This document shows positions 1 to 6,213 of a stretch of 14,925 nucleotides of DNA, piece by piece. The notes under the pieces were generated by a model. It did no database searches. It was not told where the DNA came from and saw nothing but the letters and a program-made list of their open reading frames with translations. This DNA is from Actinomycetes bacterium. Its GTDB lineage: Bacteria > Actinomycetota > Thermoleophilia > Solirubrobacterales > Solirubrobacteraceae. The first letter of the stretch is position 1. Each line of letters begins with the position of its first letter. The translations under genes and the position numbers were made by a program. The stretch covers positions 1-14,925 of the forward strand of contig JAEYAL010000030.1 in NCBI GenBank assembly GCA_023404805.1, read 5' to 3'.

Positions 1-1548
1 CTGCGGCGCGGCCGGCGGCGCAGCCTGCGCCGACGGGTTCGACTCGTAGGACGCGTAGCCGTAGGCCTTCGCCGAGAGGCCCGAGTTGACGACGGTGCCG
101 AGCACGGGCGTCTGCAGTCCTTCGAGGAGGTCGCGGAGCCGGTCGAGGGCGCCGCTGGTGACGCGGCCCAGGCGGGACACGACGACGACGCCATCGGAGT
201 GGTCGAGGATCACCTTCGCGTCGGCGACGACGGTCGCCGGCGGGGTGTCGATCAGGACGAGGTCGTAGCCCTCGCCGAGCTGCTCGAGCAGTCCACCGGT
301 CGCGGCACGCTCCAGGAGCGCGATCGGGCTCGGCGGCACGAGGCCAGCGGGGACGATGTCGAGCGTCACGCCGCCGGCGGCGGCGACGGTCGTCGGGACG
401 ATCACCTCAGACGGCGACGCGATCCCCGCGAGCACCTCGGACAGGCCGCGGCCGGTCGTGACACCAGCGCGCTCGGCGACCACGGGGCGGCGCAGGTCGG
501 CGTCGATCAGGAGCACCTTGGCGTCGGCCATGGCAGCGGCGACGGCGAGGTTCCACGCGACGGTGCTCTTGCCCTCTTCGGCGATGGCCGACGTGACGAC
601 GACCGTCTTCACATCGCCGCCGACGTGCAGATAGCGCAGGTTGGTGCGGGCCAGAGCGAACGCCTCAAGCGCCGCGCCGCTGGCGACGTGCGAGCCGCTG
701 CTCTTGAGCTCGCTCGTCGTCGGGATCAGGCCGAGCACGGGCAGGTCCCAGTGCTCCTGGAGCTCGGTCACGTCGCGGATGCGGTCGTCCAGGCGGGCGC
801 GCAGCAGGGCGATGCCCGTGCCGAGCAGGCCGCCGGCGAGGAACGCGAGGATCGCGGAGCGCTTCGGGTTCGGCGAGACGGGGTCCTTGGGGACGCGCGC
901 GGTCTGGACCGTCTCGACGCCGCCGTTGGACACCGACCGCAGCGTCTCGATCTGCTGCAGGCGGTTGCGGAGCACGGCGCCGGCCTCGCCGTTGCGCTGT
1001 GCTTCCGGAAGCTGCTCGAGCTGGGCCGTCAGGCTGACCTTCGCGTCGTTGTACTGGCCGACGGCGGCCTGGCGGCGGACTTCGATGAACGCCTCGCGCA
1101 TGGCGTCGGCGATGCGCGCGGCCTCCGCCGGATCGTCGCTCATCGCGGAGATGTCGATCAGGGTCGTGTCCGGCTGGGCGGCTGCCGTGACGGCTGACGA
1201 GAGGTCGTCCGGGGTGATGTCGCCGCCGAGGGCGCGCGCGGCGGCCTCGCGGACCCGCGGGTACGTGACGAGCTTGGCGTTCGTCGCCGACTTGGCCTCT
1301 GCGTCCTGGCCCTGCTGCTGCAGGTACTGGCCGAGGAAGACCTGCGCGAGGTCGACCTCGTTGAGCTGGATCGTCGTCGACGCCGCGTACTGCTCGATCT
1401 TGTTCGAGGAATACAGGTAGCCGGCGATCCCGGCGACGATCGCGCACGTCGCGATCAGCCACCACTGGGACAGCGTGCGGCGGACGAGCCGGGCGGCGGC
1501 TGCGTCCTCGCGCGTATGGGCAGAGGTGCCGAAGTCAGCACTCGCCAT
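1..1548 (-). CDS. Wzz-domain polysaccharide co-polymerase fused to a BY-kinase (partial, C-terminus cut by window edge)
   Basis: Membrane tyrosine autokinase that would control chain length and export of a surface polysaccharide. All 516 visible codons are open and no stop occurs before base 1. Order: short cytoplasmic N-terminus; membrane span 1 at about residues 29-46; an extracytoplasmic Wzz-like region; the Pro-rich segment DPVSPNP (about 222-228) just before span 2 (about 231-249), typical of Wzz proteins; then a P-loop kinase domain. The kinase has Walker A EEGKST (Lys327), Walker A' LIDADLRRP (Asp349, Asp351) and Walker B LIDTPP (Asp434). A small tyrosine cluster (Tyr496, Tyr498, Tyr501) precedes an Ala/Pro/Gln-rich tail and could be the autophosphorylation site. 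The ATG at 1548 is chosen because AGGAG lies 5 nt upstream. Family assignment is firm; the polymer served is unknown. It reads leftwards, probably leading an exopolysaccharide operon outside the window. Confidence 0.93.
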   Translation of the reverse strand, partial: MASADFGTSAHTREDAAAARLVRRTLSQWWLIATCAIVAGIAGYLYSSNKIEQYAASTTIQLNEVDLAQVFLGQYLQQQGQDAEAKSATNAKLVTYPRVREAAARALGGDITPDDLSSAVTAAAQPDTTLIDISAMSDDPAEAARIADAMREAFIEVRRQAAVGQYNDAKVSLTAQLEQLPEAQRNGEAGAVLRNRLQQIETLRSVSNGGVETVQTARVPKDPVSPNPKRSAILAFLAGGLLGTGIALLRARLDDRIRDVTELQEHWDLPVLGLIPTTSELKSSGSHVASGAALEAFALARTNLRYLHVGGDVKTVVVTSAIAEEGKSTVAWNLAVAAAMADAKVLLIDADLRRPVVAERAGVTTGRGLSEVLAGIASPSEVIVPTTVAAAGGVTLDIVPAGLVPPSPIALLERAATGGLLEQLGEGYDLVLIDTPPATVVADAKVILDHSDGVVVVSRLGRVTSGALDRLRDLLEGLQTPVLGTVVNSGLSAKAYGYASYESNPSAQAAPPAAPQ

Positions 1549-1553
1549 GGAAA

Positions 1554-1558
1554 CTCCT
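1554..1558 (-). promoter_or_regulatory. Ribosome binding site of the Wzz/BY-kinase gene
   Basis: AGGAG on the minus strand with a 5-nt spacer to the ATG at 1548. It is one of only a few good Shine-Dalgarno sequences in the window and fixes the start of this gene. Confidence 0.75.
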
Positions 1559-1735
1559 AGGGGCGTGGGGCAGCCGGTACGTAAGCATGAAGCTCGGCAC
1601 TGGCGCGCAGTCTGGCAGCGAGAGCGCGTCCGATCAATGACGGAACGGAGGTGCCCAACGCATTTCCTTTAGCCGTAGGGCGATGCCACGGACTGCCCAT
1701 TCCGCGTTCGCGAAGCTGGCAAGCTACCCCCGCAG

Positions 1736-2254
1736 GTGCAGCGAAGACGCGCAAGAGAGCAGGAACTGCGCCGGGTTTACCGGGACCACGTCGATGCCGT
1801 CTTCGGGTTCTTCGCCTACTCCCTGGGCCGCCAAGCAGCCGAAGACCTGACCGCCTCGACCTTCGAGCGTGTGATCCGTCACTGGGGCCGATACGACTCC
1901 AAGCGCGCCAGCGAGCGGACCTGGATCCTCGTGATCGCCCGCAACACGCTCATCGACCACTACCGCCGCCAAGCCCACCGCCAGGCCACGTCGCTCGACG
2001 AGCACCCGCTGCTGATGGACGGCCTCGTCGAGCAGGACGACCCCCTCGCCCGCACCCTCGCCGACCACGCCTTCGCCCAGCGCCTCTCCTCGCTCAAGGA
2101 CCGCGAGCGTGAAGTCCTCGCCCTGCGCTTCGGCGGCGACCTCTCCGGCGCCGAGATCGCCACGGCGCTCGAGCTCTCCGAGGCGAACGTCCACCAGATC
2201 ATCAGCCGGTCGCTGAAGAAGCTGCGGGCGCTGGAGGACGAGCGCGGCGACTAG
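1736..2254 (+). CDS. ECF-family RNA polymerase sigma factor (sigma-70 family)
   Basis: Small alternative sigma factor of 172 residues, the usual ECF length. Region 2 lies at about residues 11-82 and contains a core-binding/-10 recognition stretch ending TWILVIARNTLIDHYRRQ, matching the family pattern 'W-L-x-x-I-A-R-N-x-x-x-D-x-x-R'. A short linker follows, then region 4 at about 112-166. This begins LKDREREVLALRF and carries the helix-turn-helix GAEIATALELSEANVHQIISRS that contacts the -35 element. The start is GTG at 1736: the reading frame is closed by a TAG at 1676-1678 and has no other ATG, GTG or TTG between. No clear Shine-Dalgarno is visible. It is not followed by a co-directional anti-sigma gene; a small membrane protein gene converges on it instead. 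Which promoters it serves is unknown. Confidence 0.92.
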   Translation: MQRRRAREQELRRVYRDHVDAVFGFFAYSLGRQAAEDLTASTFERVIRHWGRYDSKRASERTWILVIARNTLIDHYRRQAHRQATSLDEHPLLMDGLVEQDDPLARTLADHAFAQRLSSLKDREREVLALRFGGDLSGAEIATALELSEANVHQIISRSLKKLRALEDERGD

Positions 2255-2261
2255 AGGCTGC

Positions 2262-2292
2262 GGCGGCGTTCAGCGGCGCCGGGCGCGCCGCC
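2262..2292. terminator. Candidate bidirectional terminator hairpin between convergent genes
   Basis: A perfect 7-bp inverted repeat, GGCGGCG at 2262-2268 and CGCCGCC at 2286-2292, with a 17-nt GC-rich loop. It fills the 37-bp gap between the sigma factor stop and the stop of the converging gene, overlapping the latter by one base. There is no T-tract on either side. In such GC-rich DNA a 7-bp stem alone is weak evidence, so the position carries much of the case. Confidence 0.4.
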
Positions 2293-2675
2293 TACTTGCA
2301 GCGCTCGACCTGGCGCTGCACGGGTGCCTTGGTCGATTCGACGACGACTTTGCCGTCGGGGCGCTTGACGACCTGGCCGACGGATTCGACGCGGGTCTCG
2401 TAGACGGTCTCGCAGCCGGGCTTGGCTTTGGCGGCGTCGCCGCCGTCGATGGCGAGCGGGCCGCCGCCGGCCAGGCCGGCGATCAGGAGGGTGAGCGCAA
2501 GGCCGCCCGCCGCGCCGAAGGCCGTCAACCGCTCACGGCGGCGACGTTCGGCAGCGGCGAACAGTCCACGCTCCGTGGCACGCGACCACCCCGCCTCGGG
2601 CTCCGGGCGGGCACGGCGCAGCAACGCCGCCAAGGCGTCGTCGTCCACGTCGTAATTGGGATGGTGGTCAGCCAC
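2292..2675 (-). CDS. Small single-span membrane protein, possible regulator of the neighbouring sigma factor
   Basis: A 127-residue protein of no recognised family. Residues 1-50 are hydrophilic and charged, with an Arg-rich run RRRRER just before the membrane. Residues 51-70 form one membrane span (AAGGLALTLLIAGLAGG). Residues 71-127 would lie outside and hold two cysteines (Cys88, Cys126) that could pair. By the positive-inside rule the N-terminus is cytoplasmic, the topology of membrane anti-sigma factors. However, no zinc-binding anti-sigma motif (HxxxCxxC) is present, and the gene converges on the sigma gene instead of following it, so a regulatory role is only a suggestion from position. 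The start is GTG at 2675, preceded by a weak purine-rich stretch. The coding call is supported by the clean membrane topology. Confidence 0.72.
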   Translation of the reverse strand: MADHHPNYDVDDDALAALLRRARPEPEAGWSRATERGLFAAAERRRRERLTAFGAAGGLALTLLIAGLAGGGPLAIDGGDAAKAKPGCETVYETRVESVGQVVKRPDGKVVVESTKAPVQRQVERCK

Positions 2676-2769
2676 GTCTTGCCTACTTACGCGCGAGCGC
2701 CGGGGCTTCTGACAACCCCGTCGCGGCGTACAGCCTCATCGGGGTGTGAGCTGGCGCGCTGGCAGCCGA

Positions 2770-2795
2770 GATCACGCCCTCTCGAGGGCGTGATC
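2770..2795. repeat. Perfect 12-bp inverted repeat (hairpin or operator)
   Basis: GATCACGCCCTC at 2770-2781 is followed after 2 nt by its exact reverse complement GAGGGCGTGATC at 2784-2795. It lies in the 217-bp gap between the beta-roll gene (stop at 2893, minus) and the small membrane protein gene (start at 2675, minus). It could be a terminator for the former, about 98 nt past its stop, though no T-tract follows. It could instead be an operator or attenuator upstream of the latter. Nothing else convincing was seen in this gap. Confidence 0.6.
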
Positions 2796-2892
2796 GGCCA
2801 CTGCCCTGGCGCACCTCGCCGGTTTCGCGCCCTCGGCGTGCCGCGACCCTTCGCTTCCTCGAGGACGATCGCGGCGCGCCGGCCGGCTTCGC

Positions 2893-4284
2893 CTACTCGG
2901 CGCTGATCGGCGGCCGCGGGACGCCGACGCCGTTGTCGCCCGGGGCGAACGCGTTGGCGACGACCGGGTCGGACGCGCCGACGTGCTCGAAGCCGAGGAT
3001 CTGCAGGCGCTTGCCGCGAGAAGACTTGGCGCTCACGACGGTCTTGCAGTTCGTGATCGGCTTGCGGACGCCGAAGACGACGATGCCGTTGGAGCCGGCG
3101 GCGCAGCGGACGCGCGGCTTCGCGGAGCCCGTGATGAAGGCCTCGACGTAGGCGTTGCCGCCGCGGATCGTCACGTTGTTCTTGCCCTGGCCGCGGAGGC
3201 GGATCACGTTGTTGCCGGAGCCCACCGAGACGGAGTTGTTGAACGCGCCGCCGCGGATGAAGTTGTCGCCGTTGCCGACGAAGATGTCGTTCGTCCCGCG
3301 GCCGCCGAAGATCTCGTTGTCGCCGTCGGCAGCGCGGATCTTGGTCGTCTTGGACTTGGCGAACGCGCCGCCGGAGTCGTGCTCACGGTCGGCCCACAGC
3401 ACGTTGTCGCCGCCCTTGCCGTCGACGAGGCCGCCGCCGTGCGTCCCGAAGAGCCGGTCCGGACCATCGGTGCCGACCAGCGAGAACGGCTCGGTCTTGC
3501 TCGGCGCGATCTTGGTGACCGCCGCCGGAGCCGCGTCGAAGAGCTGGATCTTCGGACACCCGACGATCTTGCCCTCGGCGACCACGTACTGGATCGCGTT
3601 GAGCTCCGGATCCTCGGCGCGGTTGACGAAGAGGACCGAGTTCGGGTTGCCGCCGCAATCGATCTTCGCCAGCTGGCCGACCTTCGCGACATACACCTGG
3701 TTGATGCCGCTGCCGAGCACGATCTGGTCCGGACCCGAGTGGTAGTAGACCGTGTTGTTGCCGTTGCCCGCGGTCAGCCGCAGCCCGCCGCCGCCCGCGT
3801 TCACGACGTTGTTGCCGTTGCCGAGCACGACGTCGTCGGGGGCGCCGCCCGGATCGACGTAGTTGTTGCCGTCGCCGAGCGTGATCGTGTCGTGGCCGGT
3901 CGAGCCGAACACGGTGTTGTTGCCACCGCCGGCCTTGATCGAGTCGTCGCCGGTGCCGCCCTCGATGTAGTTGTTGCCCTCGCCGCCGTCGATCGTGTTC
4001 GACGAGCGCACCCCGTAGATCACGTCCGGGCCAGGGCCGCCGGTCAGCGTGTCGGAGCCACCGCCGCCGAACAGCGTGTCGCCTTCCGGCGAGGTCGCCG
4101 TGAGCACGTCGGACGCCGGCGTGCCGACGAGCGTCTTGGCGCTGGCACCAGGCGCGAGCGCCACCACGGCCGCGACGCCGAGCACTGCCGCTCGGGCAGC
4201 GGCGCGGCGCGGGGAAAGGCCCGGGGTGGCGGCACGAGGACGTGCTGCGCCCAGGCGAAGTGCGAGGTGGTGGGGCGCGCTCAT
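2893..4284 (-). CDS. Secreted RTX-like beta-roll repeat protein with Asn-substituted repeats
   Basis: A 463-residue exported protein. The signal peptide has a long, Arg-rich n-region, a hydrophobic core (about 33-45) and a likely cleavage after Ala-Ser-Ala at residue 49. Two blocks of glycine-rich nonapeptides follow (about 56-199 and 268-379), related to the haemolysin-type consensus GGxGxDxUx, which folds as a Ca2+-binding parallel beta-roll. Each block is followed by a non-repetitive cysteine-pair region: Cys210/Cys243 and Cys394/Cys413. Those begin with remnants of a C-G-x-x-x-(D/N) motif. Many repeats carry Asn where the Ca-ligand Asp should be. No protease, lipase or other catalytic domain is visible, so an envelope or matrix role is likely but unproven. 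The start is ATG at 4284. No Shine-Dalgarno is visible, but CATGAT sits 6 nt upstream and could be the -10 box of a near-leaderless mRNA. Confidence 0.88.
   Translation of the reverse strand: MSAPHHLALRLGAARPRAATPGLSPRRAAARAAVLGVAAVVALAPGASAKTLVGTPASDVLTATSPEGDTLFGGGGSDTLTGGPGPDVIYGVRSSNTIDGGEGNNYIEGGTGDDSIKAGGGNNTVFGSTGHDTITLGDGNNYVDPGGAPDDVVLGNGNNVVNAGGGGLRLTAGNGNNTVYYHSGPDQIVLGSGINQVYVAKVGQLAKIDCGGNPNSVLFVNRAEDPELNAIQYVVAEGKIVGCPKIQLFDAAPAAVTKIAPSKTEPFSLVGTDGPDRLFGTHGGGLVDGKGGDNVLWADREHDSGGAFAKSKTTKIRAADGDNEIFGGRGTNDIFVGNGDNFIRGGAFNNSVSVGSGNNVIRLRGQGKNNVTIRGGNAYVEAFITGSAKPRVRCAAGSNGIVVFGVRKPITNCKTVVSAKSSRGKRLQILGFEHVGASDPVVANAFAPGDNGVGVPRPPISAE
3148..3483 (-). repeat. Beta-roll repeat block 2: nearly all-Asn nonapeptides
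   Basis: Encodes residues 268-379 of the beta-roll protein. After one canonical repeat (Asp276), a degenerate one (Gly285) and Asn294, a non-repeat insertion of roughly 20 residues interrupts the roll. The register then resumes with Asn at 323, 332, 341, 350 and 359, slipping slightly to about 369 and 377. Confidence 0.8.
3688..4119 (-). repeat. Beta-roll repeat block 1: nonapeptides alternating Asp and Asn
   Basis: Encodes residues 56-199 of the beta-roll protein. From residue 69 the key Asp/Asn position recurs every 9 residues without slippage (69, 78, 87 ... 195). The residues from 78 to 195 are D, D, N, N, D, N, D, N, D, N, L, N, D, N. In DNA this appears as repeated GGCAACAAC-like units at 27- and 54-nt spacing on the minus strand. 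Confidence 0.85.
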
Positions 4285-4300
4285 ACCGCGATCATGCCAG

Positions 4301-4336
4301 GTGGCTAACGGTGTGACAAAACACTGCGTCAGCCAC
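4301..4336. promoter_or_regulatory. Two-part inverted repeat in a divergent intergenic region (candidate operator)
   Basis: Outer arms GTGGCT (4301-4306) and AGCCAC (4331-4336) enclose inner arms GTGT (4311-4314) and ACAC (4321-4324), arranged almost symmetrically. It sits centrally in the 79 bp that separate the start codons of two exported-protein genes, where a shared operator or overlapping promoters would be expected. The arms are short, so the call rests mainly on position and nesting. Confidence 0.35.
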
Positions 4337-4363
4337 CGTGCCCGCCGCGCGTACTCCTAAGAA

Positions 4364-5332
4364 ATGGTTAACCCGTCCCACCACCGCGCGCCTGCTCTCG
4401 CCGCGCTGGCCGCCGGGGCCCTCGCCGTCCTCCCGGCGAGTGCCGCCGCGCTCACGCTCAGCGGCACCAACGTCGGCACCGTCCCGCCGACGAACCCCGC
4501 GCACGTCGACGCCTCGACGACCAGCGTCATCTACTACCTCGACCTGCACGCGGGCCCGGCGGACGAGCGCTTCAGCGTCCGCCTGACCCCCGGCAAGTTC
4601 GCGACGCTCGGCCCCGCCGACGAAGGCGCCGCCGTCGACGGCCCGCTCCAGTTCGCGCTCGACGGCCCGGGCACGATCGGCAAGGTGGTCACCGATCCGT
4701 CCTTCGGCGCCCTCTGCTCCAGCCGCGACCGCGCCTTCCACGGCTACGCGACGGGCGACGCCACCGTCGACGTCCAGCTCCCCGCCGGCGCCAACACGAC
4801 GCTGGCCGTGCGCTACGCCGTCGGCCGCCGCGCGCCGTGGGTCGACACCGACCTGCAGCTGCGGTTCGCGTTCGGGCAAGCGCTCGTCGGCCAGTACGAC
4901 GCCAGCTCTCCTCTCTTTGGCGGCCCCACCGCTATCGGCACCGTCAGCCCGATCACGTCGACCCGGCAGATCCCCGCGATGGCCAGCGGCAAGGGCAAGA
5001 TCGGCGCGCACCTGTTGATCAGCGCGTCGCCCAAGGGCACGTACGGCGAGGACGGCGGCGCGGCTCGCAAGCTCAAGGCCGGCGCCGCCGTGCGCGTGAG
5101 CGGCAAGCTCGAGCCGGCGACGGCCGGCAAGCGCGTGGTGCTGCAGTGGGGCAAGCCCGGCAAGACGCTGCGCACCGCGGCGCGCGTCAAGACGGGCAAG
5201 TCCGGCAAGTTCAGCGCGACGACCCGGCCGCCTGGCAAGGGCGAATGGGAGCTCTGGGCCAGCTACCCGAAGCAAGCCGGCCAGCTCGCGGCCGACACCA
5301 CATCGTGCCCGCTGCGGTACCGCGTCGGATGA
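4364..5332 (+). CDS. Secreted protein of unknown function with C-terminal beta-sandwich-like domain
   Basis: A 322-residue protein that I do not recognise. The N-terminus is a typical signal peptide (hydrophobic from about 10 to 24, cleavage near Ala-Ser-Ala at 25-27). The mature part is poor in cysteine, with only Cys118 and Cys315, which could form one disulfide. Residues 30-225 are rich in beta-prone stretches. Residues 235-302 look like an Ig/fibronectin-like unit common in exported actinobacterial proteins: 'KAGAAVRVSGKLEP', then 'GKRVVLQW' and 'GKFSATTRP'. No catalytic motif or sortase signal is evident. It is divergent from the beta-roll gene and may share regulation with it. The start is ATG at 4364; there is no good Shine-Dalgarno. 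A cell-surface or matrix role is inference. Confidence 0.82.
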   Translation: MVNPSHHRAPALAALAAGALAVLPASAAALTLSGTNVGTVPPTNPAHVDASTTSVIYYLDLHAGPADERFSVRLTPGKFATLGPADEGAAVDGPLQFALDGPGTIGKVVTDPSFGALCSSRDRAFHGYATGDATVDVQLPAGANTTLAVRYAVGRRAPWVDTDLQLRFAFGQALVGQYDASSPLFGGPTAIGTVSPITSTRQIPAMASGKGKIGAHLLISASPKGTYGEDGGAARKLKAGAAVRVSGKLEPATAGKRVVLQWGKPGKTLRTAARVKTGKSGKFSATTRPPGKGEWELWASYPKQAGQLAADTTSCPLRYRVG

Positions 5333-5489
5333 ACGCCGGCGGCGCAGTGACCGGCCCGTACGCGCCTTTCGACAATCGGATGGTGCGGACGCTTGACGCG
5401 GCTGTCATTCTGACCCCGTTGTGTCCGCCGGACTCCTCCCCCACCCGCCGGCTGTGCGGTTGCGCACGCCCGATGCCAAGCATTCGCCC

Positions 5490-5496
5490 AGGAGGG
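5490..5496 (+). promoter_or_regulatory. Distant Shine-Dalgarno before the methyltransferase gene
   Basis: AGGAGGG ends 15 nt before the ATG at 5512, farther than the usual 5-9 nt. An in-frame TAG at 5506-5508 rules out any earlier start, so either the spacing is tolerated or translation starts by another route. The rest of the 5333-5511 gap holds only a small GTGCG/CGCAC hairpin (5454-5467) and no convincing promoter. Confidence 0.4.
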
Positions 5497-5511
5497 CGTA
5501 GAACGTAGGCC

Positions 5512-6213
5512 ATGGGTACCGCCCTCGCACGGATCTTCGCCGCCACCGAAGAAGCCAACCGCCTCGCGATCCTCGCGGCCCTGTCCGAGGTTCCGGACGG
5601 CCCGATGCTCGACATCGGCCCGCACAAGGGCGAGTTCACGCAGCGCGTGGCGGAGCGCGTCGGCGCCACCGACGTGCGCGGCGTCGAGCTCATCCCCGAC
5701 CACATCGACGAAGCCGAATCGCGCGGGATCCGCGTCACGCTCGGCGATGTCGACGAGGGTCTGCCCTACGACGACGACACCTTCAGCCTCGTGCTCGCCA
5801 ACCAGGTGATCGAGCACGTGCGCCGCACCGACCTGTTCCTCACCGAGATCCGCCGCGTGCTGCGGCCGGGCGGGCTCGCGTGCATCTCGACGAACAACCT
5901 CGGCTCCTGGCACAACGTGTTCTCGCTCGCGCTCGGCTACCAGCCGATGCCGATGCACGTCAGCGACGAAGTCATCGTCGGCAACCCGGTGAACCCGCAG
6001 AACGGCCTGATGCACGAGGACCTCGGCCGGACCCACCTGCGGATCTTCACGCTGCGGTCGCTCGTCGAGCTCGCCGAGTACCACGGGCTGGCGTCCGTCC
6101 ACGCGGAGACGTCGGGCTACTACCCGCTGCCGCCGAGGCTCGCCGCGAAGGCGGCTCGCCTCGACCCGCGCCACGGCGCGTTCAGCGTCGCCATCTTCAA
6201 GAAGCCGGCGTAG
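5512..6213 (+). CDS. Class I SAM-dependent methyltransferase (Methyltransf_11/25-like)
   Basis: A 233-residue cytosolic methyltransferase with a Rossmann-like fold. Motif I is LDIGPHKGEF (residues 33-42), the SAM-binding glycine loop. An acidic strand end, GVELIPDH, follows at about 57-64. The motif 'LVLANQVIEHV' (about 93-103) and 'EIRRVLRPGGLACIST' (about 112-127) are typical of the Methyltransf_11 group. Residues 128-200 form a variable substrate-facing region rich in His, Asn and aromatics; the acceptor cannot be read from the sequence. Similar enzymes act on sugars, lipids or small metabolites, and the exopolysaccharide setting makes a sugar or lipid-linked acceptor plausible. The C-terminal 17 bp overlap the 3' end of a converging hydrolase gene. 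Confidence 0.88.
   Translation: MGTALARIFAATEEANRLAILAALSEVPDGPMLDIGPHKGEFTQRVAERVGATDVRGVELIPDHIDEAESRGIRVTLGDVDEGLPYDDDTFSLVLANQVIEHVRRTDLFLTEIRRVLRPGGLACISTNNLGSWHNVFSLALGYQPMPMHVSDEVIVGNPVNPQNGLMHEDLGRTHLRIFTLRSLVELAEYHGLASVHAETSGYYPLPPRLAAKAARLDPRHGAFSVAIFKKPA

Noticed and set aside
199..1197. 332-residue plus-strand open frame over the Wzz/BY-kinase gene
   Set aside because: Low-complexity antisense product; the minus strand has Walker A, A' and B motifs and two membrane spans.
1642..1646. GGAAC as a possible ECF-type -35 box for sigma factor autoregulation
   Set aside because: Only five bases match, and no convincing -10 element follows at 16-17 bp; many such matches are expected by chance.
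1707..1714. TTCGCGAA before the sigma factor gene, matching the core of the 16-bp palindrome
   Set aside because: The same 8-mer also occurs inside the GT-C-like gene near 10365, where it encodes Phe-Ala-Asn, so it is probably chance.
3148..4119. Regularly spaced short repeats resembling a CRISPR-like array
   Set aside because: The 27/54-nt periodicity is explained by protein nonapeptides in one open frame; repeats are imperfect and there are no unique spacers.
4293..4295. Alternative ATG upstream of the beta-roll gene
   Set aside because: It is out of frame with the beta-roll protein (11 bases from the chosen ATG).
2983..4308. 441-residue plus-strand open frame over the beta-roll gene
   Set aside because: Its Val/Ala/Asp/Arg-rich repeats are the mirror of the nonapeptide coding repeats; the minus strand gives a signal peptide and proper RTX register.
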